Source: Litoditis marina
Taxonomy: Eukaryota > Nematoda > Chromadorea > Rhabditida > Rhabditidae
Assembly (NCBI GenBank): GCA_964036275.1
Contig: OZ038437.1
Coordinates: 2,608,501-2,672,500, forward strand
Reading direction: 5' to 3'
Length of the DNA stretch: 64,000 nt
Shown here: positions 1 through 12,400 of the stretch, piece by piece
Numbering within the stretch: the first letter of the stretch is position 1
Layout of the letters: each line of letters starts with the position of its first letter
The notes under the pieces: model-generated
The model's database searches: none
Told to the model about the DNA's origin: nothing
The model's input: the letters and a program-made list of their open reading frames with translations, nothing else
Position numbers and translations under genes: made by a program

Positions 1-250
1 GCACAATGAGAATAACATCTGTAACTGTATGTACTTCCCTGTCAAATATTTCTCAACAGTTACGGTTGAATTTTCCTTCATTTATTACAAACAATGTCTA
101 AGAGTCCATTCAACAATAAAGAATGTTCACTGTTTCACTTTTTTAAATGCCATGAGTTGTAAGGTATTTGCTCTCCTGCATCGAGAGTACGTGATTTGCG
201 GCGTACGTGCACAGATTTATCAAGTGTCAATCATAAATTTACAAGTTCAG

Positions 251-3200
251 ACCTGATACAATCACGCTTGACGAACGTCTTCCACCTGAGGAATCTCTGC
301 GACAAAGCATTGAGGTGGCTACACAGGCCTTCGAAATGAAGAAATATGAGACGGTAATTTTTTTTTACCGCTGTATTAGGTTTTGGGTTTTTCTCTATTG
401 CCATACGTTTGCCTCACTTGATAATGCATCGTTTTTAGGAATCAATGATGGAACTCACTATCGATGATTTTAGAAAAGGATGTCCGAAGTACATCTCCCA
501 GTTTCTTTGTGACCTTTATGATAGTGTCCAGAGATGTAAGGAAATCGAAGATAAAGCGGTGAGTTTTCGTTCAGAACAGGTTAGTGAACGAAGCACTTGA
601 CCTTTGATCAGAGTACTCTTTTGATAAACCCAGATATTTTGTTATTTCGATATAATTTGTTGTATTTTGATATTTTGCGCATACGACGAGAAATACGGTG
701 CAATTTTCTATCATTTTCTTATGTAGCCTCTATAATCTCTATTATTTTTCAACTATTGTATTTTTCATTATTAATCTTTTTCTCGTACTTTGGAGTTTTG
801 GCGAGCAAAATATCACCTCATATCACCTCAAGAATTGCGAACGAAGAGAGTTGACTTTGAATGATTTCCCTAAGAATTCCAGCTGGACGCAAACGAATAA
901 TGGAATGACACTGACAATGATCTCATTTTTGGCAGAATGTTTTTGACAGGAGAATGTCGTTGGTTTCAGGAGAATGAACTACGACACATAGATGAGATAC
1001 GTGCAGTCACGGAATGGTGCAAAGAGTTGACAAAAGATTATGATGTCGATATCGCCGACTTCGACACTAGTTGGAAAGATGGAAAGGCCCTCCTGGCACT
1101 CATAGATGTCCTAAGGTGAGAGTATTTTGTTTCCAGTAAATAATATTTCACTCTAAAAAAATTTCAAAGCGTTTGTTATATTTTCGCACTAGTGTATCAC
1201 ATTTGAAAGAAGATAATTTTTTATTAAAAAAACCAAATAATAAAATCTCTCATCTTGGTGTATCTGAGGAGAACCCGAGAAAAAGCTTACAGACTGAAAA
1301 AAGAAACACTTTACGGTTTAGGCGAAAAGGGCAAAAACATTGAGATGTCTAGTGTCTCTGTAAGCACGATCGTTGTTCAACGCCTTCTATGAAAAATGAA
1401 CGGAACACCATTGTCAACCCTCATTTAACTTATAGGTAAAAATAGCCATATATAAAGATATGATGCATTCAGACCTGGCATAGTTGATGTTTCTTCGTTT
1501 CCCACGTGTGACACATTACTCGCAGCACTTCAGGTAGCAATGGACGCTTTTGAATTGAAGGTAAATCAATATGTGTCCTGTTCACTATTTTTAATAATGA
1601 TGAACAACTATCAATTTCATACCTAAAACGACAAGAAACTGAACTAATTTTTTGAAAATGGAAATAGTCGTACTATCAACAATGTAAACAACTGAATGGA
1701 AAGAGACAGAGGTTAAAAAGATAATATGACGCTACAATCCAATTTTTTCCCACAAATCGCCTCAGTTTGAGAATCATTTAAATTTTTTTAAATTCACACT
1801 TTTATATTTTGGGCAACTTTTACATGAAATACCCTCTATTCGATGCTTTGAAAGAGTCGCGCTATCGTAAATGAAGGCGAATGTAAATACACGACTGATT
1901 TTTTTATCTGTACAAATACCCCAATAGCTTCTCAATTTTTATCTCCCTTCATTAAAAAAGTGTGCGTCACGAACAACATTTTTTTTAAACGTTTAAAGGA
2001 AATATACTTCGTTTGCCACTTCACAAGTGGGAACAACTACAGGATCTACACCTTTGTGAGAAGTATTTATAATTACTGTCAAAGAAACAAACAACCGGCA
2101 GAAAACCACAGAATCGTGACAAAAATGGAACCAACACGAGATGTTACAGTGAGTTACCAACATTGGATGTGTTGCACGTATACACACAGCTGACGAAACC
2201 ATATTGATGTCCATGATGAACATGGCAAGCAATGTTTTTCTCTTAACAGTGATGCGTTTTTCTATAATATCATGTGCTAGGTGGGCTTTTGAGCAATACA
2301 TTTTAGTTTTTTTCGCCATTCGTTCATTTGCTTTGTACTAGGTTCAAAGAACTAGGTTCAAGGTACTATGTTATCAATTTTGGTTCACTTTCTCTGATGA
2401 ACGAGTGAGAAATTCTTCGAATGTAGGTATATAAATGAATGAATAAATATAAGGTGAGACGTGATTTCACTGTCTTGTAGTTTACTGTGTGTACGCGCAA
2501 TGTCTAGAGTTTCTGAGATTTCAATGAAACCATGTAGTTCGGAGAGGTATACCTCTGCGCCTCTTGTTCTCTTAGAATTGATGTTGCGTTGTTTTGTGAA
2601 ACGTTCTGGTAAGAGTACACGTTATCTATCACAACTCAAATCATTGTTTTACAGTAGCGAAACGAAAATGTAAAACTCAGTGCACTGAATATCGTCCAAA
2701 CCTAATTCACTCTAACAATAATTATTATTCAAACTAAAATGTTCAGCAGAAAAAAGAAGATATGTCGGAAGAAGAAAGAATTGTGCTCGCGTGGTGTCAT
2801 CAGCAAACTGCTAAGTACGGAAACGTTGATGTCAGTGACTTCGACGAAAGCTGGAAAGATGGCCTAGCTGTGAATGCGCTAATGCACTCGATGAGGTGGG
2901 CCGATTTCTGTTTCAACCTTTTCAAGCCAAACTCAAAAACCAAATCGTTCCCGTATGCAAACCAGCACATAACCAAATCATAACCCCTACAGAAATAACA
3001 AAATGAAGCAACTCTAGCATCAATTACCTTAGTTTAGTTTGTTCCATCCCTATTTGTTTAAATTTAAAGTCCATATGTTAGCAATCTTTTTTGGCAAATT
3101 GTTTGTATTACTGAGCTGTATTTTTTTTAAAGTGATTCCATGATGATAAAATTGTTTTGAAATTGCATTTTGAGAGAGAGAGAGAAGGGTTGGTTTCTAT

Positions 3201-6082
3201 AATAAACTCGAACTCATCGCCCAGATGGAACCAAGTGAAGAACCAATATTTTGCAGACCAGAGTTCATTGACATGCAGCACGTAGAATCACAAAAAAGAT
3301 ATGACCGGATAACAGATGCATTGGATGCAATATATCAGGTCTTCCAAATCCAGGTATGATCCAGTGAATTTGACAGCTTACTGCTACCGTGAGCAGTTGA
3401 TTCTCCATTGGTTTTTGTTAGTTTTTCAATGGCGAGACGGACTTGAAGAAATTGAAGATGTGGAAAAAATATTCATCCATCAAAAACCTTGAGTAATCCT
3501 ATAGAATGGTGTTACAGAAAATAAAGCATTAACTTCGAAGGACTAACCGACTGGAAATTTCAGACCCTTACTAATGTTGACGACATGGTGAAAGGCAATG
3601 GAGGACAAATTTTCAAGCTGGTCAATTCTTTGTATGAGCATCACAAGCTGATATTTGGTCATATGGACGTACTCACATCGGATGAAGGGGCAGTGGAACC
3701 GGAGGTTTGTTCATCAAAAAGTTCGGATATCGACCGAACGTTTTTCCACATTTTGTAGAGTGACATCGAAGGTTGATTGTAGTTTGGATGTTATTTAGGA
3801 TGCGCCCAAAGTTGTTGAAAACTGTGAAAAACAACGAGCACCCTGCCCTGAAGGAATGGAAAGGTATATTTTATTGATACGGGAGGTTAATTATCGTTAT
3901 CATGAAAGATTATCAGTTTACCAACCGAAACAAGCTCTTATAAGTGAATTATTTCAAGCGTTCTGAAGTAATCGATACATTGCTGTTGGAGCGTAGACAC
4001 CAACAAATTTATTAATTATCAATAATCCCACATTTTACAAAAAAAATTGTATGATCGTCTTCATTCAGATGTGAAAATTGTGGGTTCGATCGGAAGACCT
4101 CAAAACTGGGACAGGAGTATTTCAAATGCCTCGAATGCAAAATCATTTACTGCAGGTACCCTCAGTTCTTTTATAAAGCTGAACGAAGTGGTGTGCAAAA
4201 GAAGAAAATTAAGACCTCCTTACATTTTTAATGAACAACATAAGCGTTTGGTCACTTTTCTGTAAAATTACGAAAAACAGATAACAGAGCGGAGTTTTAA
4301 TTTTATTTTCAGCTTCTGTGAAAATTTTTACCTGAGTTTCAGAACGTGTAAGATTGATCAGTTCGATCATCTGGACAAAAACTGCAAGGAAGCAAGCGAA
4401 GAAAAAGCACGTAGACAATTTATGTAAGTAGATACGGCAATACAGCAGTTAGTTTAAATACAAACTGGTTGTTATAAAGATTATCCCGTCCGGTTATCCC
4501 TCACAAGATCTACGTTACACGTGCACGTGTATCGTAGATCATGTGCCTGATCACGTTGTCGAATTAAAAATAGAAATGCACTTTTCATACCTGAAGTGTT
4601 TTTGGAAACCAATCTAGTCATGAACGAAAATTTTAGAACGAACAAGGTACGAACCTCAGTACAACGATAAATTTCCATAGCATCTACCCCAACCCAAAAA
4701 GCATTCAATCGATCATTCAAATCACGTTGAACATATGATGAAAAAGAACAAGAAGTTAGCAGACACCAATTGAAGTATCACACCAATAAGTGATAATGCA
4801 CAAACTCATGGTAAACGCGCGAGGCGTTGGAAGAAACCAAATAAACAGTGGCTGGTCTGAGGTTCGCGACGTCGTGAAGGTACCATGCAACGTCGATTAT
4901 ACATTTTTCAATGTTCCCGCAGTTTATTTGTACCCAATCTCTGTAACTGACTTATCTAAACTGTCGATGTAAGTTTAGAGTTAATCTGTGCACGATCTTA
5001 CGTCAGTTCTAAATTTATGTTTTAGTGATGATGGAATCATCGCTGCCTTCATACGCAAATGCCACAAGTGCGGTATAAAATTCGGTAAAGTGAGTAATTG
5101 TTCACAGAATTGACTTAATTGAACAACTCTTGTTTGCACTTTTTCAAGATACGCATTTATTTGGTTTGCTATGTTACGGAGTAAAAAGAAAACAGACTAC
5201 AAGAAAAGAATAACTGTGAGAAAAACTAAAAGTGGTATTGGAGAAGGAAACGACACAAAGACCCACTAACCGTCGTATTTGATTGTGGTGTGTTAAATGA
5301 TACTCATTAATCTTGCCGGTACTCAAAATCAAAGACGATTTATTGAATGCTTTAGGATGGTGGTTGCAACAACATGCAGTGTCGGTGTGGTGGTACCCAA
5401 TGTTACCTGTGCAGGGCACCTGACGTGGAATACAATCATTTCTGCAGGTAAGTAGGTTTGGGATGAGACCGATGTCGTGTAAATTGCTAAGCACTGTTAT
5501 ATTCAATGATGATTCCAAACTATTTTGAAAATTATGTGGAGAATCTTAAAGTGCATACTATCGTGAAAATATCCGAATAACTAGTAATGTCTGAGCTTGT
5601 AATTAGATCTTGCTCAAGTAGCTCAAACGTTAACCTTGAACATTTGAGAATGTGTGTGGTAAGCCACCCGATTTCCGTTTATTGCTACACAAAAACTGGC
5701 TCTGCTGAAATTTTCATCGTAACGAAAGTTTTTACAGCCACACAGTTGATCCCAAGACTGAAGAATGTATCGACAACTGCGGCAGAAAATGTCATCTGAA
5801 CTCAAACCAGGAGGAAGTGGACAGAGCAGAAAAGATCAGAGTGAGAGCTCAATTGGAAGAAGAGTACAGTGAGTTCCATCATCAATTGATAGTACAACTT
5901 ATTCTGGATGGATGGTGGTGTTTGTACAAAAAAGTATTAATTATAGAATTATGTTCCTTCAGCTTGTTATATTCTTGAGACTGTCACTTACATATAGCAA
6001 CTAAGTTTCAAAAATACATTTTTCTTCAAGAGTGACGAGTTATGTTGCAGAGCGTCTCCATCACCGACAAGAAAAGATGTAG
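251..6082 (+). CDS. Gene 1: CH-CH-CH-IBR-RING2 protein, RNF216-like tail without RING1 (5' partial)
   Basis: Exons built from splice sites and paralogue alignment: 251-353, 439-558, 970-1115, 1473-1560, 1999-2148, 2747-2895, 3257-3353, 3564-3704, 3799-3863, 4069-4155, 4343-4423, 5026-5089, 5356-5447, 5738-5868, 6051-6082. Each CH domain is spread over three exons: one ending in SWKDG..ALI, one starting RP, and one with FVxxIY. The first CH is cut by the window edge. After the CPEGMER exon comes an IBR (CENC, CLEC, YCRTC, H, C over 4069-4423), then CHKCG, then RING2 with [15 protein letters not shown], and a Cys-rich tail with CGRKC. The Cys after GG is the expected transthiolation residue of RBR ligases. 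RING1 is absent: only 94 bp separate the last CH exon from CPEGMER. Likely an E3-ligase relative tied to the cytoskeleton (inference). The acceptor at 1999 is weak. Stop TAG at 6080-6082. Confidence 0.75.
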
Positions 6083-6478
6083 TAAACCTCTTACGAATTG
6101 GCAGTTGGATTCAAGTAACTACTCAAATATAATATGGCAGACATTAACCAATATGTACCCTATGTAAATTGTATAATTAAACAACCACAATGTTTTACGA
6201 TATACCCATACCTGTGTGGCATGTCATTAATCATTTATGTTATGAAATATTTATATTAATTTGTACACTTGCACTGTGGTGAAATTTCCAAAAAATATAT
6301 GATCAATGTAATTGTTTTCTATCACTATAACTATAACGAGATTTTTAACCGAAAACTCTTTCTCTTGTATTCAATTATGTTCCTGCTATGTTCATTTAGT
6401 TGAATTTTGTGCTGCTCTTCATTTTGTTGCATTTGTTTCTGCAATCTGCGCTAATGTTGGGTTAACGTTTTATTCCAG
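6083..6478. other. Short intergenic spacer between genes 1 and 2
   Basis: 396 bp of AT-rich DNA between the stop of gene 1 and the ATG of gene 2. I see no ORF of note and no clear AATAAA signal. It ends in a pyrimidine-rich TTTATTCCAG directly abutting the ATG, as at a trans-splice acceptor. The length fits a nematode intercistronic region, but this is inference. Confidence 0.4.
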
Positions 6479-9400
6479 ATGAATGACTCGGAGGAGACAG
6501 TTCTGAACTGGTGTCGTCAGCAAACTGAGGGGTACGCAAATGTGAATATTGTCGATTTCACAATGAGCTGGAAAGACGGCTTGGCTCTCAGTGCGCTCAT
6601 AGACTCATCCGTGTAAGCTTTTGTTTCTACAAAATGATTATACAGTTTGGCGTGTTCGAAATGAAAATCTAACTCTTTTCTCCATCGGAACGTGATTGTT
6701 ACTTTGTTGTAACTGAAACTAATCAATTTTATTTGAGTTAATAGAATGCTGCTCCAGACCAGGGTTGATCGATTTTGAATCGCTGTCTCGTGAGAACGTT
6801 TACGAAAATGTCAGCGAAGCTTTGGATATGGCGGAACAGTTATTCTCTCTGAAGGTGGGCACGACACTGAATACATATTTTGACGGTCCGGGAGGGAAAT
6901 TTGACTCTGAGATCGATATTCACTGTGTGGTTAACGATTCTGTTTATAGGTCAATCTACAACTAACCGGTTACTAGCTAACCTAACCTAAATTCTGCTAA
7001 CCAATTGTTCAATTAGTTTTCTAGCAACCTGACTGGTAATTGCATTTCAACCGGATTTTCTAGAGAAACCGGGCAAACGGTTGCTGATATTGCTAACCAA
7101 AAATTATTCTAACGTCAACCAGATAACCTAGGCAGCCAACTCAGTCAACTGGTTAGAGTTCAATCTCCTGCTCAAACGGCATAAGAAGCGTGGTTTCATC
7201 AGCGTAGCGTATTTTGGAAGGACACATTAATAGGATGCCGTGTTGCTGCAACCCGTGATGTAGACAGCTGTCACCTATAAGACATGATAACAAGTTACAT
7301 CTCTGTTTGTACACAACTGCGAAGAAAGAGTCATTTTCTCTATTTCAGACCGCATTGGATGTGCAGACCGTGATAGAAACCAATCACGATCAGGTTTTAA
7401 AATTTGTGCGGGAAATCTATCATGCTTCTCAGCCGGGAAACACTAATGAACAAGGTGTGGACAGAGAAGAGCAAGAAGACAATAATGACCAAGGTCTGGA
7501 TCAAGGGTTCAACTTGGAAATGGTGAGCCAGTAGTCAAGAGTCAATGAAATGAATACATGTTCGTGACATTCAGCTTCACGCGCTTTCGCGATTTATATA
7601 AATATCTCAACGTACATGAATATGGACCAAAAATTTGACAAACTATCTCATTCAAGGAAAAGTGCGTAGTTGTAACAAACATTGTTGAAACAAACAGTTT
7701 TGATTCAGTGTGAGCAGCACATATGAGTTGACAAAATTCCGAAAGAAAAAAGTTTCTGTCATCTATATAAGTTTTTGCAAAATTGAAATCGTGGTCATTA
7801 GCTACGTTCACTTCCAGTTCCAACTCCAATTTCTCGCTGAATTTTTCGACATGGAGGATGACGAAGAAAATTTAAGAGGAATGTTGCGGGAAGAAGGCGA
7901 GATAGCAGGAGAAATTGTTTTACCACAACCTGATTATGCTCAAAAAACTAAACCAGAGGTTCTACGATGGTGCAGGCTAATGACGGAGAACAAGCCCGTC
8001 GTAGACATTACAGATTTCTCGGAAAGTTGGGCCAATGGTACGGCACTTATTGCGCTGATGCATGCAATCAGGTAAGCTTTTGTTTTGGCTTGAAAACAAG
8101 AATACAGTTTACACACTGATCACAGTATCAGAGAGTGAACCGCGAGTCTTTAGTAACTATCTGCTGAGTTTAAAAGTTGAACCTGCCAAGTTTACGGAAT
8201 ATCACTTTGTTTAATCGGAAATTCTTTCTTTCAGGCCGGACATAATTCCAGCGGTAGAAAATCGAATTTTTGATCTGGAGGGTATCGAATTTGCTCTGGA
8301 AATTGTAACTCAGCTTTACGACGTCCCGCGCACCAGAGTGGGTCGAAAAACACATGTCTTCATCAGTTTTTACTGTGCTGTATTAGATTGATACTGTTGA
8401 AAAAGTAAGACCCTTCAGTCATTATGACGGAAAGTTCGGTTTTGGCAACGTCATTTTTTTTTCCAGATGTGTCGAGTTAATGATATTCTGGATGGAAACG
8501 AGATGAAAATATTTCCAATGATACGATGGGTTTATTGTCAAGTGTCAGCAGAACCCCTGGCTCTTATCGAAGATGTTCCAAATAATGAGGACATAGAAGA
8601 TAATGAGGAAGAAGTAGTGTTACCAGAACCCCAGCCAGATTTACCAGACGCCGTTGAACAAGTTGTGGAGCAGGAAAGAGAGGTACGTGAAAAAATTCTA
8701 GTTCAGCAATCAGTTCAATTATCAATCAGTTCACTAGTGCCGTGGCTCAGATGAAACAGCCTGGATCGTCAAAAGTGCATTGTGGTTACATACCATAACA
8801 TTGAATTCGTGGTGACTTATTTGGAATAGTGCACGGATAGTGAACCAAAACTGGCGTAAATCGTTCAATCACCAAACAACTTTACTGTTTCCGAAACAAA
8901 TTCGTTGGGTTTTCAATAATAATATTGTTTCAAAAGTAGAGAACAGTTTAGAACCTTTCAAAAGACTGGGAGTTAAACCAAATGTCACAAACATCTTTGA
9001 CCTTTGGTTAATCTTAATCATTCAATCTTCTTACAAACATAATTTGTTTTTGATTGTTTGTTTGTGCAGGCCCCACCAGAACCGTTCATCTGCCTTGTCT
9101 GCTATGAAAATAAAATGTCTGATCGCGCTGTATCATGTTCACCGATAGAGAATTCTGTCAACACAGGTAATATCAGAGTGGGATAAACTCGTAATTCAAT
9201 GATCTTCTTATTGCTTTCTACCTAAGTACAATCACTTGTATCATTATTAATGAGAGAAGTTTCAAAATGTTCCATTCATCGTTGAAGGACGCCAGACACC
9301 AATATGGAGAGATCGAGTTCTGACCCACGGGAATCGAGTTCTGTCCCATAGACATTTTGTACAACCATATAAGACGCAGCCAAATAAAAATATTTTGAAA

Positions 9401-12400
9401 ACCGCTTATTTCAGAAACTTGCACACGAAGTGAGGAAATGGTTCCATAATTTTTCCTAATTCAGTGAATCAAGCCTCTACTGAGTAACATTTCACTGTAT
9501 GGGCTCCCCCAGCATTTTATACCCGATTCGCACTTTGTATCTTGACAAAGTGTCCAGCCCGTGTTCCCCTCTGTGCAAGCGCACTTTGTACACGAATAAA
9601 GTGTGACTGTTGGTTCTAACGTTTACCAAAATATTGCAAGTGGGTCTCTGTTACTAAAATTGTATTCAAATCAGTTTGAGAGGGGCTATGTTGACTAATG
9701 AAGTTATTATCTAGTTAATGTACATATTTTCAAACTATTCCACATCAAAACAGCACTAATTGTGAGATTTTTGAAGTTCCTGCACTAAATTAGACAATTT
9801 CACATTGAAATACATTGGATTAAATAGTGTTTTTACCCATTTGAGTTTAAATCCGCTTATTTTCATTTCAAAAGTGCTAAATTACTGTTTTAATTAATGC
9901 ACGCGCACGTAAGAAGGAGGCAGGCGCAGGCGAGGCAGGGCACCGCGCGCCTCTGCCATCGATCGATAATCGAATCTTTTCGAAACTGTCGCCCCAAACG
10001 ACGGCCATTTCTAAGGCAACGGCGGGCTGCTAGCCAGCTAGCAAATGGCTAGCAAGCGCTGGGCTGCTAGCTGGCTGATAGCCCAGCGCATTTTTGAGCG
10101 CCATCTGGCTAGCAGCTAGCTAGCTGAATGTGCTTTTGAAAAGGGGCTTTCGCCTTCGATAATAGGATCCTTTCAACTGAACTGATTTTTTTCTTGATAT
10201 TTTCAGGATTGGTGAATACACACAAACGCAGTAAACATGAAATTTTATTCAAAGACTCATATTTATCACAGCAAATAGCGAAAATAGCGCCAATAGCGTA
10301 ACAAGATAATTCAATGAATTTGAGCACAGGGGATTCGGGTAAGAAAACACAACATATCCCGTTCAAGAGATTATAGTAGAAATCCAAAGAGTCAACTGAG
10401 ATACGATAAACGGAATGAGTGGGCTAGAAGACATGAATTACATATGTGTTAAACTTAGGAATAATATGACAAAAGGAGTCGACTATAATTAACACACCAG
10501 TATAAAGTGCTTATAATTCCAAATGCTATAGATCTCAAAGAACTAGATTGTTGCCTAGCGGTCAAGTGAAATTAGCACTGAATGGAGTCTAATTAAAATG
10601 AGAGTGATGCAGTGTGTAGGGACAATCGAAGAATAAACTAAACAGAGGCGTGATATTCTGGAGCGCTGGAGAATGAGCGGATGAGTGAGATCCTCCGGAC
10701 GAAGATGCATGGGGACTATTTGATCTGCTGACGGTTCGGGCATGTCCAACGCGCTGAAAACAGTTATGAAGTACTTGAACTTTTATAAAAATGTGAAAAG
10801 TCAGTCATCATGCTTTTCTATCATCAGTTCCCTATTAACATCCTATTTCAATCGATGTGTGCATTCTTTCATTTTCGTTCACCTTGTAAATATTCGCTAG
10901 GTAGCGAGAGCAGCTTACACTTGGGTTCCACCCAGTATCAGTAAGTTAAATTAAACTTGGATTGAATATACCTTTTGAGGTTGCGGGATTCCGTCGATGT
11001 AGTTCTCGTGATCCAAACGGCAAAAGTAGTTCCTATGAAAAAGCACAAGTTGAATTGGAAGTTTTTACATTCATGGAAGAAGATAACGTGTCATTCGTTT
11101 CAAAACAGGGGTGACCAATCCGAAGGGAGGGGGGGGGGGGGGTCGTAAGTATCTCCACAGGGGTGACAAAAAATACAAATCAGCCAGATTTCTGCAATTT
11201 TCGATTAATTTTCAGAGAATTGGGGAGAATATCACATGTTAATGGGTAATTACAACTTAGTGGATGGCGAGGTCGAGCAAATGTATCAAATCAAAACAGG
11301 GAAAAGCCTGCTCGACAAGAAGTCTTAGCGTATTTTCATAGATTAGAACTTTAGAACTTACATGGCTCTCTGAAGTGCGTCAATCCTTGAAGTATCCTTC
11401 CACGTTGATCTTAAATTTCTGACTCCATCTGGGGCACACTCACATTGTTCGAAATTCTACCAGAGAGGCCAGCACCTTAAAATCTTTCGTGGCAGTAAAA
11501 CGTGGTAATCCTGACAACCATGTGCATAATCAAATGCAAAATCGAGTAAAATTGTCCGGATAATCAGGATAAATACAGAAGCGAACTTCACAAGTGGCCG
11601 TAATTAGTAAGCTCAAGTAGCCATGTAAGTTACATGGGCAAATTTCCAATGAGACTATTCACTTCTCATTTCATCGGTTCAACAGATTTTTTGCCTGTTT
11701 CTGAGGTAGCGAAGGGTACCATTAAAAACAAGCAAAGCACAAAACAAACTATTGAAAATTGAGGCACATATGAACTACTGAAAATTTGCTCAAGTAACTT
11801 ACATGACTACTTGAGCTTACAAAATACGGCCACAGTATCGGTAGAACCTACCGATTTTGGTTGATAATCATGATTTTCACGTATAGAAGTTGGAATACGG
11901 GACCCTTTTTGCAGAAGAGTCGCACCTTACTTGCGTATAATTAAAATGTCGTGAAAGTGAGACCAGTTCGACAAACTTTTAAACTAGCATTCGTTTTTTC
12001 CTATAAGTAAAAAGTAAACATACCAAAATCAATGTCTACGTCTCCACCCTTGAACTGGTATGGAATCGAAAGCTCATTTGATATTGGAGCGCCGCGAGAA
12101 CGCGTAGCAGAATTAGCCGGCTGGCTCGGACGTTTAACGACGACCCTTGAACTTGAGGAATAAATAAATATAGGTGCAAAACAATAAAACTGTATTATGA
12201 GGTTAGAGCAATGAATCTTGTAGTAAAAAAAGAAGTATGCGACAATATAATCACACATGAACTGATCTTTACATGCTGTTATTATCATGTATGTACAGGA
12301 GTATATGCGCAAAAACATTGAAATAAGCCTGTGTTAACAATGGTACAACATTATGAACATTTACCGAAATATAAAATAAAATAACAAAAAAATATCTAAA

